From NCBI GenBank assembly GCA_019120125.1, contig DWVR01000043.1, positions 1 to 64,000 on the forward strand: 64,000 nt of DNA, written 5' to 3'. Under the pieces are notes generated by a model that was given only the letters and a program-made list of their open reading frames with translations, was not told where the DNA came from and made no database searches. Source of the stretch: Candidatus Phocaeicola excrementigallinarum (GTDB lineage: Bacteria > Bacteroidota > Bacteroidia > Bacteroidales > Bacteroidaceae). Below are positions 33,355 to 43,500 of this stretch, one piece after another (position 1 is the first letter of the stretch; every line of letters begins with the position of its first letter). The position numbers and the translations under genes are program-made.

Positions 33355-36300
33355 TTATTCAGCTTTCTCGTTGCTCCAGTCCATTGCGGCCATACGCTTG
33401 TATGAGTCGTAACGTTTCTTGGCCATATTCTCGCAGGCTGCGAACAGGTCGGCAGCTTCTGTCGGATATTGTTTCATTACAGAAGCAAAGCGAACTTCAC
33501 CCTTCAGATAATCCTGGAAGTTAGCCCAGTTCGGTTCCTTGGAGTCGAGCGAGAACGGATTCTTGCCTTCGTCTTCCAGAGCCGGGTTGAAGCGCCACAG
33601 GTGCCAGTAACCGCATTCAACGGCCTTAGCCTCTTCTGCCTGGCTCTTGCCCATACCTGCCTTCAGACCGTGGTTGATACACGGAGCGTAAGCGATGACC
33701 AATGACGGGCCTGGATAAGCCTCAGCTTCGCGGATAGCCTTCAGAGTCTGAGCCTGATCGGCACCCATCGCAATCTGAGCCACATAAACGTAGCCGTAAG
33801 TTGTTGCAATCAGACCGAGGTCTTTCTTGCGTACGCGCTTACCGGAAGCGGCAAACTTGGCGATGGCACCCAGCGGAGTTGCCTTGGATGACTGACCGCC
33901 TGTATTTGAATAAACTTCAGTATCCAATACGAGGATGTTCACGTCTTCTCCAGAAGCGATTACATGGTCGAGACCTCCGTAACCGATATCGTAAGAAGCA
34001 CCGTCACCACCGATAATCCACTGAGAACGCTTGATCAGATAATCCTTGAATTCATAGATGGTAGCGCAGCTCGGGCATTTGTCCTTGGCGGCCTCAACCA
34101 ACGGGATAATCTTGGCGGCAGCAGCCTTGCTCTTGTCGGCGTCGTTGCGTCCGTCAATCCATTCCTGGAATGCTTCCTTGTATTCAGCCGGAGTCTCATC
34201 CGATGCGATGGCAGTCTTCATGGCATCTTCAATGCGGTTGCGCAGCTTCTTGTTGGCCAGTTCCATACCCAGACCGAATTCGCAGAAGTCCTCGAACAGT
34301 GAGTTTGCCCATGCCGGACCCTGACCTTTCTCGTTGGTTGTGTACGGAGTGGAAGGAACAGAACCGGAGTAGATAGAAGAACATCCTGTTGCGTTGGAAA
34401 CCATTTCACGGTCGCCGAACAGCTGGGAAATCAGCTTCACATACGGAGTCTCGCCGCAACCGGAGCAAGCGCCTGAGAACTCGAAGAGCGGAGTGGCGAA
34501 CTGAGAGTTCTTCACATTGGCCTTGATGTCTACCAGGTCTTGTTTGCTCTTCACATTGTCTGTGCAGTATGTCCAGTTGTCTGCCTCTGCCAGCTGGCTT
34601 TCCAGATGTTTCATGGTCAAAGCCTTGCCACCCTTCTTCGGGTTGCCCGGACATACGTCAACACAGTTGCCGCAGCCCAAGCAGTCGAGCACGTCAACCT
34701 GCATACGGAATGTCATGTCGGCAAACTGCTTGCCCACAGCCTTCAGCATCGGGAAGTTGGCGCCCTTCTGCTCTTCAGCGTCGAGTATGAACGGACGGAT
34801 GGCAGCGTGAGGACAAACATATGCACACTTGTTACACTGGATACAGTTCTCGGGATTCCATTCCGGAACGAAAGCAGCCACACCACGTTTTTCGTATTTG
34901 GCTGTTCCCTGATGCCATGTACCGTCTTCGATGCCCTTGAATGCGGATACCGGCAGCAGGTCGCCGTCCTGAGCGTTGATCGGGCGGACCACTTCGTTGA
35001 TGAATGCCGGATCGTTGTTGGCGGCAGCCGGTTCTACTTCCAGACCAGCCCATGCCGGATCGACAGTCAGCTGCTTGTATTCGCCGCCGCGGTCAACGGC
35101 TGCATAGTTCTTGTTGACAACGTCTTCACCCTTCTTTCCGTAAGACTTCACGATGAACTTCTTCATCTGCTCAACGGCCAGGTCAACAGGGATAACGCCT
35201 GTGATGCGGAAGAATGCCGACTGCAGGATTGTATTTGTGCGGTTGCCCAAACCGATTTCCTGAGCAATCTGGGTAGCGTTGATATAATAAACGGTGATAT
35301 TGTTTTCTGCGAAATATTTCTTCACCTTGTTCGGCAGGTTCTTTGCCAGCTCGTCACCTTCCCAGATGGTGTTCAGCAGGAAAGTGCCGTTCTTGCGCAG
35401 ACCGCGGGTCACATCGTACATGTGCAGGTAAGCCTGAACGTGGCAAGCCACGAAGTTCGGGGTTGTTACCAGATAGGTAGAGTGAATCGGATGGTCGCCG
35501 AAACGCAGGTGAGAGCAAGTGAAACCACCGGACTTCTTGGAGTCGTAAGAGAAGTAAGCCTGGCAGTATTTGTCTGTGTTGTCACCGATGATCTTCACGG
35601 AGTTCTTGTTGGCTCCTACCGTACCGTCGGCACCCAGGCCGTAGAATTTGGCTTCGAACACGCCTTCCGCGCCAAGAGCGATTTCTTCTTTCTGAGGCAG
35701 TGAAGTGAAAGTGACATCATCCACAATACCGATAGTGAAATGATCCTTCGGCATCGGGAGTTCCAGATTCTCATATACTGACAGAATCTGAGCCGGAGTC
35801 GTGTCCTTGGAACCCAGACCGTAACGTCCGCCTACGATCAACGGAGCGTTTTCCTGTCCGTAGAATACGTCTTTCACATCCAGATACAGCGGTTCACCGT
35901 TTGAACCCGGTTCTTTGGTACGGTCGAGCACGGCGATGCGTTTCACGGTCTTAGGCATCTTGGCCAGGAAGTGCTTAGCCGAGAACGGACGGTACAGGTG
36001 AACGGCAATCAGACCTACCTTCTTGCCCTGAGCGGTCAGATAGTCGATGGCCTCACGTGTGGCTTCCGTCACGGAACCCATGGCGATGATGATGTTTTCA
36101 GCGTCTTCAGCACCATAGTAGTCGAACAGGCCGTATTTGCGTCCCGTGATCTTGTTGATTTCGTTCATGTATTCCTCCACAATGGCCGGAACAGCCTCGT
36201 AGTACGGGTTGCATGACTCTCTGTGCTGGAAGAAGTGGTCAGGGTTTTCAGCCATACCGCGTGCCACCGGCTTGTTGGGAGTCAGCGCACGGTTGCGGAA

Positions 36301-36912
36301 CTCAGCCAATGCCTCGCGGTCAACCAGCGGGGCCAGGTCCTCATTGTCCAGCTTCTCGATTTTCTGGATCTCGTGAGAAGTACGGAATCCGTCGAAGAAG
36401 TTCACGAACGGAACGCGTGACTTGATGGTGGACAGGTGGGCTACACCGGCCAGATCCATTACTTCCTGTACAGAACCTTCGCACAGCATGGCGAAACCTG
36501 TCTGACGGGTAGACATTACGTCCTGATGGTCGCCGAAGATACACAGTGCGTGAGAAGCCAGTGTACGTGCCGAAACATGGAATACGCAAGGCAACAGCTC
36601 ACCTGCGATTTTATACATGTTGGGGATCATCAGCAACAGACCCTGAGAAGCGGTATAAGTAGTAGTCAACGCACCTGCCTGGAGTGAGCCGTGAACAGCA
36701 CCAGCCGCGCCTCCTTCAGACTGCATTTCTTGAACCAGTACAGTTTCGCCGAAGATGTTCTTACGTCCTGCGGCAGCCCATTCGTCTACGTGCTCAGCCA
36801 TTGTAGACGACGGAGTGATGGGGTAGATGGCCGCTACTTCCGTAAACATGTACGAGATGTGGGCGGCAGCTTCGTTGCCATCACAAGTGATGAATTTTTT
36901 TTGTTTAGTCAT
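33355..36912 (-). CDS. nifJ: Pyruvate:ferredoxin (flavodoxin) oxidoreductase
   Basis: A 1185-residue single-chain PFOR: pyruvate + CoA + oxidised ferredoxin to acetyl-CoA + CO2 + reduced ferredoxin, the main pyruvate-oxidising step of anaerobic Bacteroidales. Domains in order: pyrimidine-binding domain I (IYPITPSSTMAEHVDEWA), transketolase-C-like domain, gamma domain (TVGANKNSVKIIGD), EKR segment, a two-cluster ferredoxin domain (CIQCNKCAYVCPHAAIRP and CLGCGNCVDVCPG), and the TPP-binding domain (CSGCGETPYVKL, GDGASYDIGYGGLDH, NTGGQSSKATPLG). Length and all cysteine motifs are normal. It starts 40 bp after the AAA ATPase gene, on the same strand. Confidence 0.97.
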   Translation of the reverse strand: MTKQKKFITCDGNEAAAHISYMFTEVAAIYPITPSSTMAEHVDEWAAAGRKNIFGETVLVQEMQSEGGAAGAVHGSLQAGALTTTYTASQGLLLMIPNMYKIAGELLPCVFHVSARTLASHALCIFGDHQDVMSTRQTGFAMLCEGSVQEVMDLAGVAHLSTIKSRVPFVNFFDGFRTSHEIQKIEKLDNEDLAPLVDREALAEFRNRALTPNKPVARGMAENPDHFFQHRESCNPYYEAVPAIVEEYMNEINKITGRKYGLFDYYGAEDAENIIIAMGSVTEATREAIDYLTAQGKKVGLIAVHLYRPFSAKHFLAKMPKTVKRIAVLDRTKEPGSNGEPLYLDVKDVFYGQENAPLIVGGRYGLGSKDTTPAQILSVYENLELPMPKDHFTIGIVDDVTFTSLPQKEEIALGAEGVFEAKFYGLGADGTVGANKNSVKIIGDNTDKYCQAYFSYDSKKSGGFTCSHLRFGDHPIHSTYLVTTPNFVACHVQAYLHMYDVTRGLRKNGTFLLNTIWEGDELAKNLPNKVKKYFAENNITVYYINATQIAQEIGLGNRTNTILQSAFFRITGVIPVDLAVEQMKKFIVKSYGKKGEDVVNKNYAAVDRGGEYKQLTVDPAWAGLEVEPAAANNDPAFINEVVRPINAQDGDLLPVSAFKGIEDGTWHQGTAKYEKRGVAAFVPEWNPENCIQCNKCAYVCPHAAIRPFILDAEEQKGANFPMLKAVGKQFADMTFRMQVDVLDCLGCGNCVDVCPGNPKKGGKALTMKHLESQLAEADNWTYCTDNVKSKQDLVDIKANVKNSQFATPLFEFSGACSGCGETPYVKLISQLFGDREMVSNATGCSSIYSGSVPSTPYTTNEKGQGPAWANSLFEDFCEFGLGMELANKKLRNRIEDAMKTAIASDETPAEYKEAFQEWIDGRNDADKSKAAAAKIIPLVEAAKDKCPSCATIYEFKDYLIKRSQWIIGGDGASYDIGYGGLDHVIASGEDVNILVLDTEVYSNTGGQSSKATPLGAIAKFAASGKRVRKKDLGLIATTYGYVYVAQIAMGADQAQTLKAIREAEAYPGPSLVIAYAPCINHGLKAGMGKSQAEEAKAVECGYWHLWRFNPALEDEGKNPFSLDSKEPNWANFQDYLKGEVRFASVMKQYPTEAADLFAACENMAKKRYDSYKRMAAMDWSNEKAE

Positions 36913-36952
36913 ACAATTACTAAATTAAGTATTAAGTAATAAAATCTTTTTC

Positions 36953-38131
36953 TCAATATAAAAAGCCGAACAGCCACAGCGGTATCTGGTTGCCGTGTCC
37001 CATTTCCATCTTGTGCATGGCGTAGTACACGTTCGGATTGCTTTTCGGCTTGTAGTTGTCCGTGCAGATACGGAAGTGCAGGTCACCGTCCACCAGGAAC
37101 GAGGCTCCCTTGTCGCCTTTGTTCACCTTGTGGTCTTTCCACATCGTGTTCACGAAAAATGTCTCCAGCACGTCCTGTTCCTCCACCTTGATGGGGTAGA
37201 TGCTGTACATCAGGTTGGTGTTGTGCATCATGATCTTGGCCGGTTTTTTCGGGAACTCCTCACCTTTCGGATAAATCATGTTGATGAGCCGCGAGTCGGC
37301 CAGGTATTTGATGTAGTTCATCACCGTGGCGCGCGATGTCTGGATGTCCGTGGCCAGCTGGCTCACGTTGGGAGCCACCGGTCCGTCCACCGCCAACAAA
37401 TATAGCAATTTTTTTATTCTTGACAGATATTTCAGCTCGATTTGTTGTATTAGTAGAATATCCACTTCAATCATCATGTTCATGGTCTTGAGCAGGTTCT
37501 CCGAGAAGTTCCGCTTTTCGAGGAAGAACGGGTAGAACCCGTGGTGGATATAGTCCTGAAGATAGTTGAGCGGATTGATGTAGGGCAGGATTGTCTTGGC
37601 GATGTGCTCATGGTGGTTCAGGATCTCGTCGAGCGTGTGCGGTGAGAAATGGTTGCCTGTATGGAGGTTCAGGAACTCGCGGAACGAGAATCCCCGCAGG
37701 TTGTACGATTTTACGATGCCGTTCAGCTCGGGATTCTCCTCTTTCAGCCGCATCACGGACGAGCCGGTGAACACGATCTTCAGTTGCGGATAGCGTTCGT
37801 AACAGACACGCAGGTCGTGGCTCCAGTTGGGAAGCTTGAAAACCTGGTCCACGAGCAGCACTTTTCCGCCCCGTTTCATGAACTCACCCGCAAAGTCTAC
37901 CAGGCTGTATTGCGAGAAATAGAAATTGTTCATGTTGACGTACAGGCATGAACGGTCGAATCCGAACTTCTCTTTCGCGTATTGCAGCAGGAAAGTGGTC
38001 TTGCCCACCCCGCGGGTTCCCTTTATCCCGATGAGGCGGTGGCTCCAGTCAATCTCGTCCATAAGCGCGCGTCTGACAGGGGCGTTCGTGTGTTCCACCA
38101 GATAGCTGTGAGTTCTGTAAAAAGCTTCCAT
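36953..38131 (-). CDS. AAA_14/DUF4143-type ATPase
   Basis: A 392-residue P-loop ATPase of the AAA_14 group. It has Walker A GTRGVGKTTFLLQ, a Walker B-like strand KVLLVDQVFKLPNWS in which the usual catalytic Glu after Asp is Gln, sensor 1 IVFTGSSVMRL, and a C-terminal DUF4143-like region with a predicted winged-helix part (SQLATDIQTSRATVMNYIKYLADSRLI, given by its ends). The start at 38131 (MEAFYRTHSYLVEH) is chosen because a promoter lies at 38153-38183, inside the longer frame that begins at 38182. The function of these proteins is unclear. It may be co-transcribed with nifJ, 40 bp downstream. Confidence 0.88.
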   Translation of the reverse strand: MEAFYRTHSYLVEHTNAPVRRALMDEIDWSHRLIGIKGTRGVGKTTFLLQYAKEKFGFDRSCLYVNMNNFYFSQYSLVDFAGEFMKRGGKVLLVDQVFKLPNWSHDLRVCYERYPQLKIVFTGSSVMRLKEENPELNGIVKSYNLRGFSFREFLNLHTGNHFSPHTLDEILNHHEHIAKTILPYINPLNYLQDYIHHGFYPFFLEKRNFSENLLKTMNMMIEVDILLIQQIELKYLSRIKKLLYLLAVDGPVAPNVSQLATDIQTSRATVMNYIKYLADSRLINMIYPKGEEFPKKPAKIMMHNTNLMYSIYPIKVEEQDVLETFFVNTMWKDHKVNKGDKGASFLVDGDLHFRICTDNYKPKSNPNVYYAMHKMEMGHGNQIPLWLFGFLY

Positions 38132-38152
38132 TTGTTTCTTGATTCTAAGTTG

Positions 38153-38183
38153 CAAATATACGAATACTTCATAATATTGCAAA
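38153..38183 (-). promoter_or_regulatory. Promoter of the AAA ATPase (and possibly nifJ)
   Basis: On the minus strand, TTTG (38183-38180), exactly 19 bp, TATATTTG (38160-38153): full consensus. The transcript would start near 38146, 15 nt before the chosen ATG. Confidence 0.83.
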
Positions 38184-38271
38184 CCGTAGTTGACAAAAAA
38201 TAGGGAAAGGGAAAAAAGATTGGTCTCTTGTCATGCTTTCAGAATGGCGGTGACAGGCTCCTGTGGGGCAT

Positions 38272-38361
38272 GAAAAAAACGTCAAGGCGTTTCAGTCAAA
38301 ACGTCTTGACGTTTTCCTTAAAACGCCCTTATGTTTTGTCTGAAACGTCTAGGCGTTTTGG
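38272..38361. repeat. Dispersed repeat, copy 2: four-unit AAAACGYCNNGRCGTTTT array
   Basis: The same four-unit structure as copy 1, with the same irregular third unit (AAAACGCCCTTATGTTTT) and a similar right flank (TGCCTTTTCCGG after the last unit). It lies 89 bp upstream of the AAA gene promoter and 21 bp after the stop of the PurF-like gene. The remaining bases 38184-38271 show nothing recognisable. Confidence 0.9.
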
Positions 38362-38382
38362 ATGTGCCTTTTCCGGCTTGTG

Positions 38383-40266
38383 TCAGAACTGGTAATTCAG
38401 CTCTACCCAGTCGATGAAGGCCTTGTTCACCAGCTTCACGCCGCCGGGCGTGGGATAGTCGCCGCTGAAGTACCAGTCGCCCGGATAGTCGGGGCAGGCC
38501 TCGTGCAGTCCTTCCAGGGTCTGGTAGACTATCTGCACCTTGGCCTGGGTGCCTGCGGGGGTGAGCAGTTCCACAATCTTGGCGGAAATCTCCTCGTCGG
38601 TGAACAGCGCATAGATTTCCTTCACGTAGTTCACCATCTTCTCTTTCGGGAGTTCCGTCTGGGCTTTCGATTTCCGGTAGGCGTATTCAATGACATGCTC
38701 CATGTTGCGGTCCTCCAGCAGGGCGATGGCTGCCTTGAAGGCGATGAACTGTTCCATGCTGGCCATGTCGATGCCGTAGTAGTCGGGGTAGCGTACCTGT
38801 GGGGAGGAGGATACGATGACGATCTTTTTCGGGTGCAGGCGGTCGAGGATGCCGATGATGCTTTGCTTCAGGGTGGTTCCGCGCACAATGCTGTCGTCGA
38901 TGATGACCAGGTTGTCCTTGTAGGGCGTGAGGCTTCCGTAGGTGATGTCATATACGTGTGCCGCCAGGTCGTTGCGGGTGTTTCCTTCGGCGATGAAGGT
39001 GCGCAGCTTGATGTCCTTGATGGCCACCTTCTCGCTCCGGACTCGTTTTGAGAGAATCTCTTCCAGCTCCTTGTGGGTGGGCGTGTGCCCGAGTTCCTCT
39101 ATACGTTTCACTTTCAGTTTGTTCAGGTAGTTGTCGAATCCCTCCAGCATGCCGTAGAACGCCACTTCTGCGGTGTTCGGGATGAAGGAGAACACGGTAT
39201 GTTCGATGTCGTTGTTCACGGCTTTCAGGATCGGGTCCACCAGCAGTTCTCCCAGCCTCTTGCGTTCGCGGTAGATGTCCATGTCGCTTCCGCGGCTGAA
39301 GTAGATGCGCTCGAACGAACAGGGCTTTATGTTTTTCGGCCTGTTGATCTGGGCCAGACGCATTTCGCCTTTCTTGTTGACCAGGATGGCTTGTCCCGGC
39401 TGCAGCTCGTGGATATTGTCGGCCGATACGTTGAGCACGGTCTGGATGACCGGGCGTTCGGAAGCCAGCACCATGATCTCGTCGTCCATGTACCAGAAAG
39501 CCGGACGGATGCCCCACGGGTCGCGGATGGCGAACGACTCGCCGCTTCCGGTCAGTCCGCAGATCACGTAGCCCCCGTCCCATTTGGACGAAGAGGTTTT
39601 CAGCACGTTGGTCAGGTCAATGCGGTCCTCGATGGCATGGGTGATGTCCATGCCCTGCAGTCCCTCTTCCTTACATATATTATATAAGCGTTCCACTTCC
39701 CGGTCGAGCCGGTGTCCCACCTGTTCCAGCATGATGTAGGTGTCGGCGTATTTTCGGGGATGCTGTCCCGCGGCGGTGATGTCGGCGAATATCTCGTCCA
39801 CGTTGGTCAGGTTGAAGTTTCCGCAGAGTGCCAGATTCTTGGCGCGCCAGTTGTTCCGGCGCAGGAAAGGATGTACGTACGAGATGCCGCTCTTTCCCGT
39901 GGTGGAATAGCGGAGATGGCCCATGTACAGCTCGCCGGCAAAAGGCAGGCATTTCTTGGCGTATTCCGCATCATGGAGCTGTTCCTCGGTCAGATCCTTG
40001 AAGTGGCTGTGTACCGTGCCGAATATCTCAGTGATGGCTCCGGCCCCCAAGGCCCTTTCACGGAACATGTATTCTTCGCCCGCATCGGCCTGAAGCTTCA
40101 CGCAGGCCAGTCCTGCCGCTTCCTGTCCGCGGTTATGCTGTTTCTCCATCAGGAGGTAGAGCTTGTTGAGTCCGTACATCCAGGTGCCGTATTTTTCCTG
40201 GTAGTATTCCAGCGGCTTGAGCAGACGGATAAGCGCTACGCCGCATTCGTGTTTCAATATTTCCAT
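38383..40266 (-). CDS. PurF-like glutamine amidotransferase/phosphoribosyltransferase, long form
   Basis: A 627-residue protein that joins an N-terminal Ntn glutaminase domain to a type I phosphoribosyltransferase domain, as in amidophosphoribosyltransferase. The start at 40266 (MEILKHECGVALI) places the nucleophile Cys8 after a 7-residue propeptide; the longer frame to 40335 adds an unlikely hydrophobic extension. Visible motifs are HLRYSTTGKSG, the PRPP-binding site LVIIDDSIVRGTT, and PNTAEVAFYGM. It is about 130 residues longer than typical PurF because of insertions and an extra C-terminal region (EKMVNYVKEIYALFTDEEIS onwards). Its place next to gltB suggests a nitrogen-related role, so it may not be the housekeeping PurF. 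Confidence 0.82.
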   Translation of the reverse strand: MEILKHECGVALIRLLKPLEYYQEKYGTWMYGLNKLYLLMEKQHNRGQEAAGLACVKLQADAGEEYMFRERALGAGAITEIFGTVHSHFKDLTEEQLHDAEYAKKCLPFAGELYMGHLRYSTTGKSGISYVHPFLRRNNWRAKNLALCGNFNLTNVDEIFADITAAGQHPRKYADTYIMLEQVGHRLDREVERLYNICKEEGLQGMDITHAIEDRIDLTNVLKTSSSKWDGGYVICGLTGSGESFAIRDPWGIRPAFWYMDDEIMVLASERPVIQTVLNVSADNIHELQPGQAILVNKKGEMRLAQINRPKNIKPCSFERIYFSRGSDMDIYRERKRLGELLVDPILKAVNNDIEHTVFSFIPNTAEVAFYGMLEGFDNYLNKLKVKRIEELGHTPTHKELEEILSKRVRSEKVAIKDIKLRTFIAEGNTRNDLAAHVYDITYGSLTPYKDNLVIIDDSIVRGTTLKQSIIGILDRLHPKKIVIVSSSPQVRYPDYYGIDMASMEQFIAFKAAIALLEDRNMEHVIEYAYRKSKAQTELPKEKMVNYVKEIYALFTDEEISAKIVELLTPAGTQAKVQIVYQTLEGLHEACPDYPGDWYFSGDYPTPGGVKLVNKAFIDWVELNYQF

Positions 40267-40387
40267 ATATAAGCAGAATAAAACGTGTGCAAAATAACAG
40301 ACAAATATCAGAACGGGCGGAAGAATGTTTGTCAAATTTCATATTTTCTTGCTGTTTTGAACGGTATGTAACAAAAATGGAATGAAA

Positions 40388-40409
40388 TATTTTATTGTGT
40401 GATAAAATA
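40388..40409 (+). promoter_or_regulatory. A/T palindrome upstream of gltB
   Basis: TATTTTAT (40388-40395) and ATAAAATA (40402-40409) form a perfect 8-bp inverted repeat with a 6-bp spacer. A wider pair GGAATG/CATTCC encloses it. It is about 75-95 bp before the gltB -33 region and could be an operator for a nitrogen regulator. The rest of 40267-40482 is A/T-rich without genes. Confidence 0.4.
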
Positions 40410-40482
40410 CGGTAATAATGTTTTAAAATGAAACATTCCGTTCTTTGAAATAAAATTCCTGTTGAGAAAATGCCGGTAATTG

Positions 40483-40514
40483 TTGTCATATTGAAAGTTG
40501 ATTTCATATTTTTG
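40483..40514 (+). promoter_or_regulatory. gltB promoter
   Basis: TATTTTTG at 40507-40514 is a full -7 match; TTG at 40483-40485 lies 21 bp upstream as a -33 element. The leader to the ATG at 40568 is about 47 nt, A-rich, without a leader peptide. Confidence 0.65.
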
Positions 40515-40567
40515 CGGCTAAAGACGCATTAAAACAATCAATAGATATTAAAAAGAAAGAAAAGGCA

Positions 40568-43500
40568 ATGAAAGAGGATGTTTTTATCAGAAGGGATGAC
40601 AATGTCGTAGCGCAGTGTCAGCCGCAGGAAACCGGACTTTATGATCCGTTGCACGAGCACGATGCCTGTGGAGTGGGGATGATTGTCGACATTCATGGAA
40701 ACAAGTCGCACGAGCTGGTAGACTCGGCCTTGAGGGTGCTTGAGAACATGAAGCACCGTGGCGCGGAAGGCGCGGACAACAAGACCGGTGACGGTGCCGG
40801 CATCATGGTGCAGATTCCTCACGAGTTTATCTTGTTGCAGGGCATACCGGTGCCGGAAAAGGGCAAATACGGCACGGGTCTGGTGTTTCTTCCGAAAGAT
40901 CCGGATGAGCAGGCGCGGATTCTCAGCGTGATGATCGAGGAGATCGAGCGCGAGGGGCTTTCACTGATGCACCTGCGTTCGGTGCCGGTCAATTCTTCCA
41001 TATTGGGAAAGAGCGCGCTGGAAACCGAGCCCGACATCAGGCAGGTGTTCATTACGGGAGTGACCGATGCGGAGAATCTGGAGCGTACGCTGTATGTTAT
41101 CCGCAAGAAGATAGAGCGTAGGGTTCACCACAAGGATTTCTATATCGTCTCGCTTTCAAGCAAGACCATTGTCTATAAAGGGATGCTGTCGTCGGTGCAG
41201 GTGCGTGAGTATTTTCAGGACCTGACCCAGCCGTACTTCACCAGCGGACTGGCTATCGTGCATTCGCGTTTCAGCACGAACACGTTTCCCACCTGGAGCC
41301 TGGCACAGCCGTTCCGGCTGTTGGCGCACAACGGAGAGATCAATACCATCCGTGGCAACCGGGGATGGATGGAAGCGCGTGAGAGTGTGTTGTCCACTCC
41401 CCAACTGGGGGATGTGAGGGACATACGTCCCATCATCCAGCCGGGCATGAGCGACAGTGCCTCGCTCGACAATGTGCTGGAGTTTTTCGTGATGTCCGGA
41501 CTGAGCCTGCCTCATGCCATGGCGATGCTCGTGCCGGAGTCGTTCAATGACAAGAATCCGATCAGCGAGGACCTGAAGGCCTTTTATGAGTATCATTCCA
41601 TACTGATGGAACCCTGGGACGGACCTGCCGCCCTGTTGTTCAGCGACGGACGGTATGCCGGGGGAATGCTCGACCGCAACGGTCTCCGTCCGGCCCGTTA
41701 CCTGATTACCAGGAATGACATCATGGTGGTGGCAAGCGAGGCGGGTGTCATTAGTTTCGAGCCTGAGACCATCAAGGAGAAAGGCCGCCTGCAGCCGGGA
41801 AAGATACTTTTGGTCGATACGCAGGAAGGACGTATCTATTACGACGGTGAGCTGAAGGAGCAGCTGGCGTCGTCGAAGCCATACCGTGAATGGTTGTCTG
41901 CGAACCGCATAGAACTGGATGCGCTGCGTAGCGGACGTAAGGTGGCGAATACCGTGGGTGAATACGACCGTCATCTGCGGGCGTTCGGTTTCACCCGTGA
42001 GGATATCGAGCGCACCCTTATCCCGATGTGTACCAATGGAGTGGAGCCTACCGCTTCGATGGGTAACGATACACCGCTGGCCGTGCTTTCGGATATGCCT
42101 CAGTTGTTGTTCAACTATTTTCGTCAGCAGTTCGCCCAGGTGACCAATCCGCCTATCGACCCGATCAGGGAAGAGCTGGTCATGTCGCTGACGGAATATA
42201 TCGGGGCGGTGGGTACCAATATCCTGCTTCCGGACGAGAGCCATTGCAAGATGGTGCGTCTGCCGTACCCCATCCTGAACAACACCCAGCTCGACATACT
42301 TTGCAATATCCGTTACAAGGGGTTCAAGGCCGTCAGGCTGCCGATGCTTTTCGATGTGGCGAAAGGTACGGCGGGGCTGCGTGAGGCGTTGTCCGCCCTT
42401 TGCAAGAAGGCGGAGGAATCCGTGGCGGAAGGGGTCAACTACATTGTGCTGACCGACCGGGACATTGACGCCACACATGCGGCCATACCTTCACTGCTGG
42501 CGGTGAGTGCCGTCCATCACCATCTGATTTCGGTGCAGAAACGGGTGCAGACGGCATTGGTGGTTGAAAGCGGTGAGATCCGTGAGGTGATGCATGCGGC
42601 GCTGCTTCTCGGCTATGGTGCCAGTGCCATTAATCCGTACATGGTGTTCGCCGTGCTGGACAGTCTGGTGAGGAAAGGCGATGTGCAGATGAATTACGAA
42701 ACGGCGGAGAAGAATTATGTCAAGGCTGTCTGCAAGGGTCTTTACAAGGTGATGAGCAAGATGGGCATCAGTACCATCCGTTCTTATCGTGGCGCGAAGA
42801 TATTCGAGGCCGTAGGATTGGGTGAGGAGCTTCTGAAGACTTATTTCGGAACGGATGTGTCGACTGTGGGAGGTATCCGTCTGGAGGATATCGCCAAGGA
42901 CTACACGGCCTTCCATGATGCCGGTTTCGCTCCGGAAAAGGTGGACGACCTGCTTCCTTACATCGGCCAGTTCTCTTATCGTAAGGACGGGGAGAGACAT
43001 GCCTGGAATCCGGAAGCCATCAGCAAGCTGCAGTTGGCGACCCGTCTGGGCAGTTACGCGAAGTTCAAGGAATATACCCGTTGGGTGGACGGAAAGAAAG
43101 AGCCTATATTCTTGCGCGACTTTTTTGAGTTCAAGCGTAATCCGATATCCATCGATGAGGTGGAGCCGGTGGAAAGCATTGTGAGGCATTTCGTGACGGG
43201 GGCCATGTCGTTCGGAGCCATCAGCAAGGAAGCGCACGAGGCACTGGCTCTGGCCATGAACAAGTTGGGCACGCGGAGCAATACGGGAGAGGGCGGAGAA
43301 GATTCCGGCCGTTTCCATGAGACGTATGAGGGAATTTCGCTGAACAGCAAGACCAAACAGGTGGCGTCCGGACGCTTCGGAGTGACCGCCGAATATCTGG
43401 TGAACGCCGAAGAGATACAGATTAAGGTGGCGCAGGGAGCAAAACCGGGCGAGGGCGGACAGTTGCCGGGCTTCAAGGTCAATGAAGTCATTGCCAGAAC

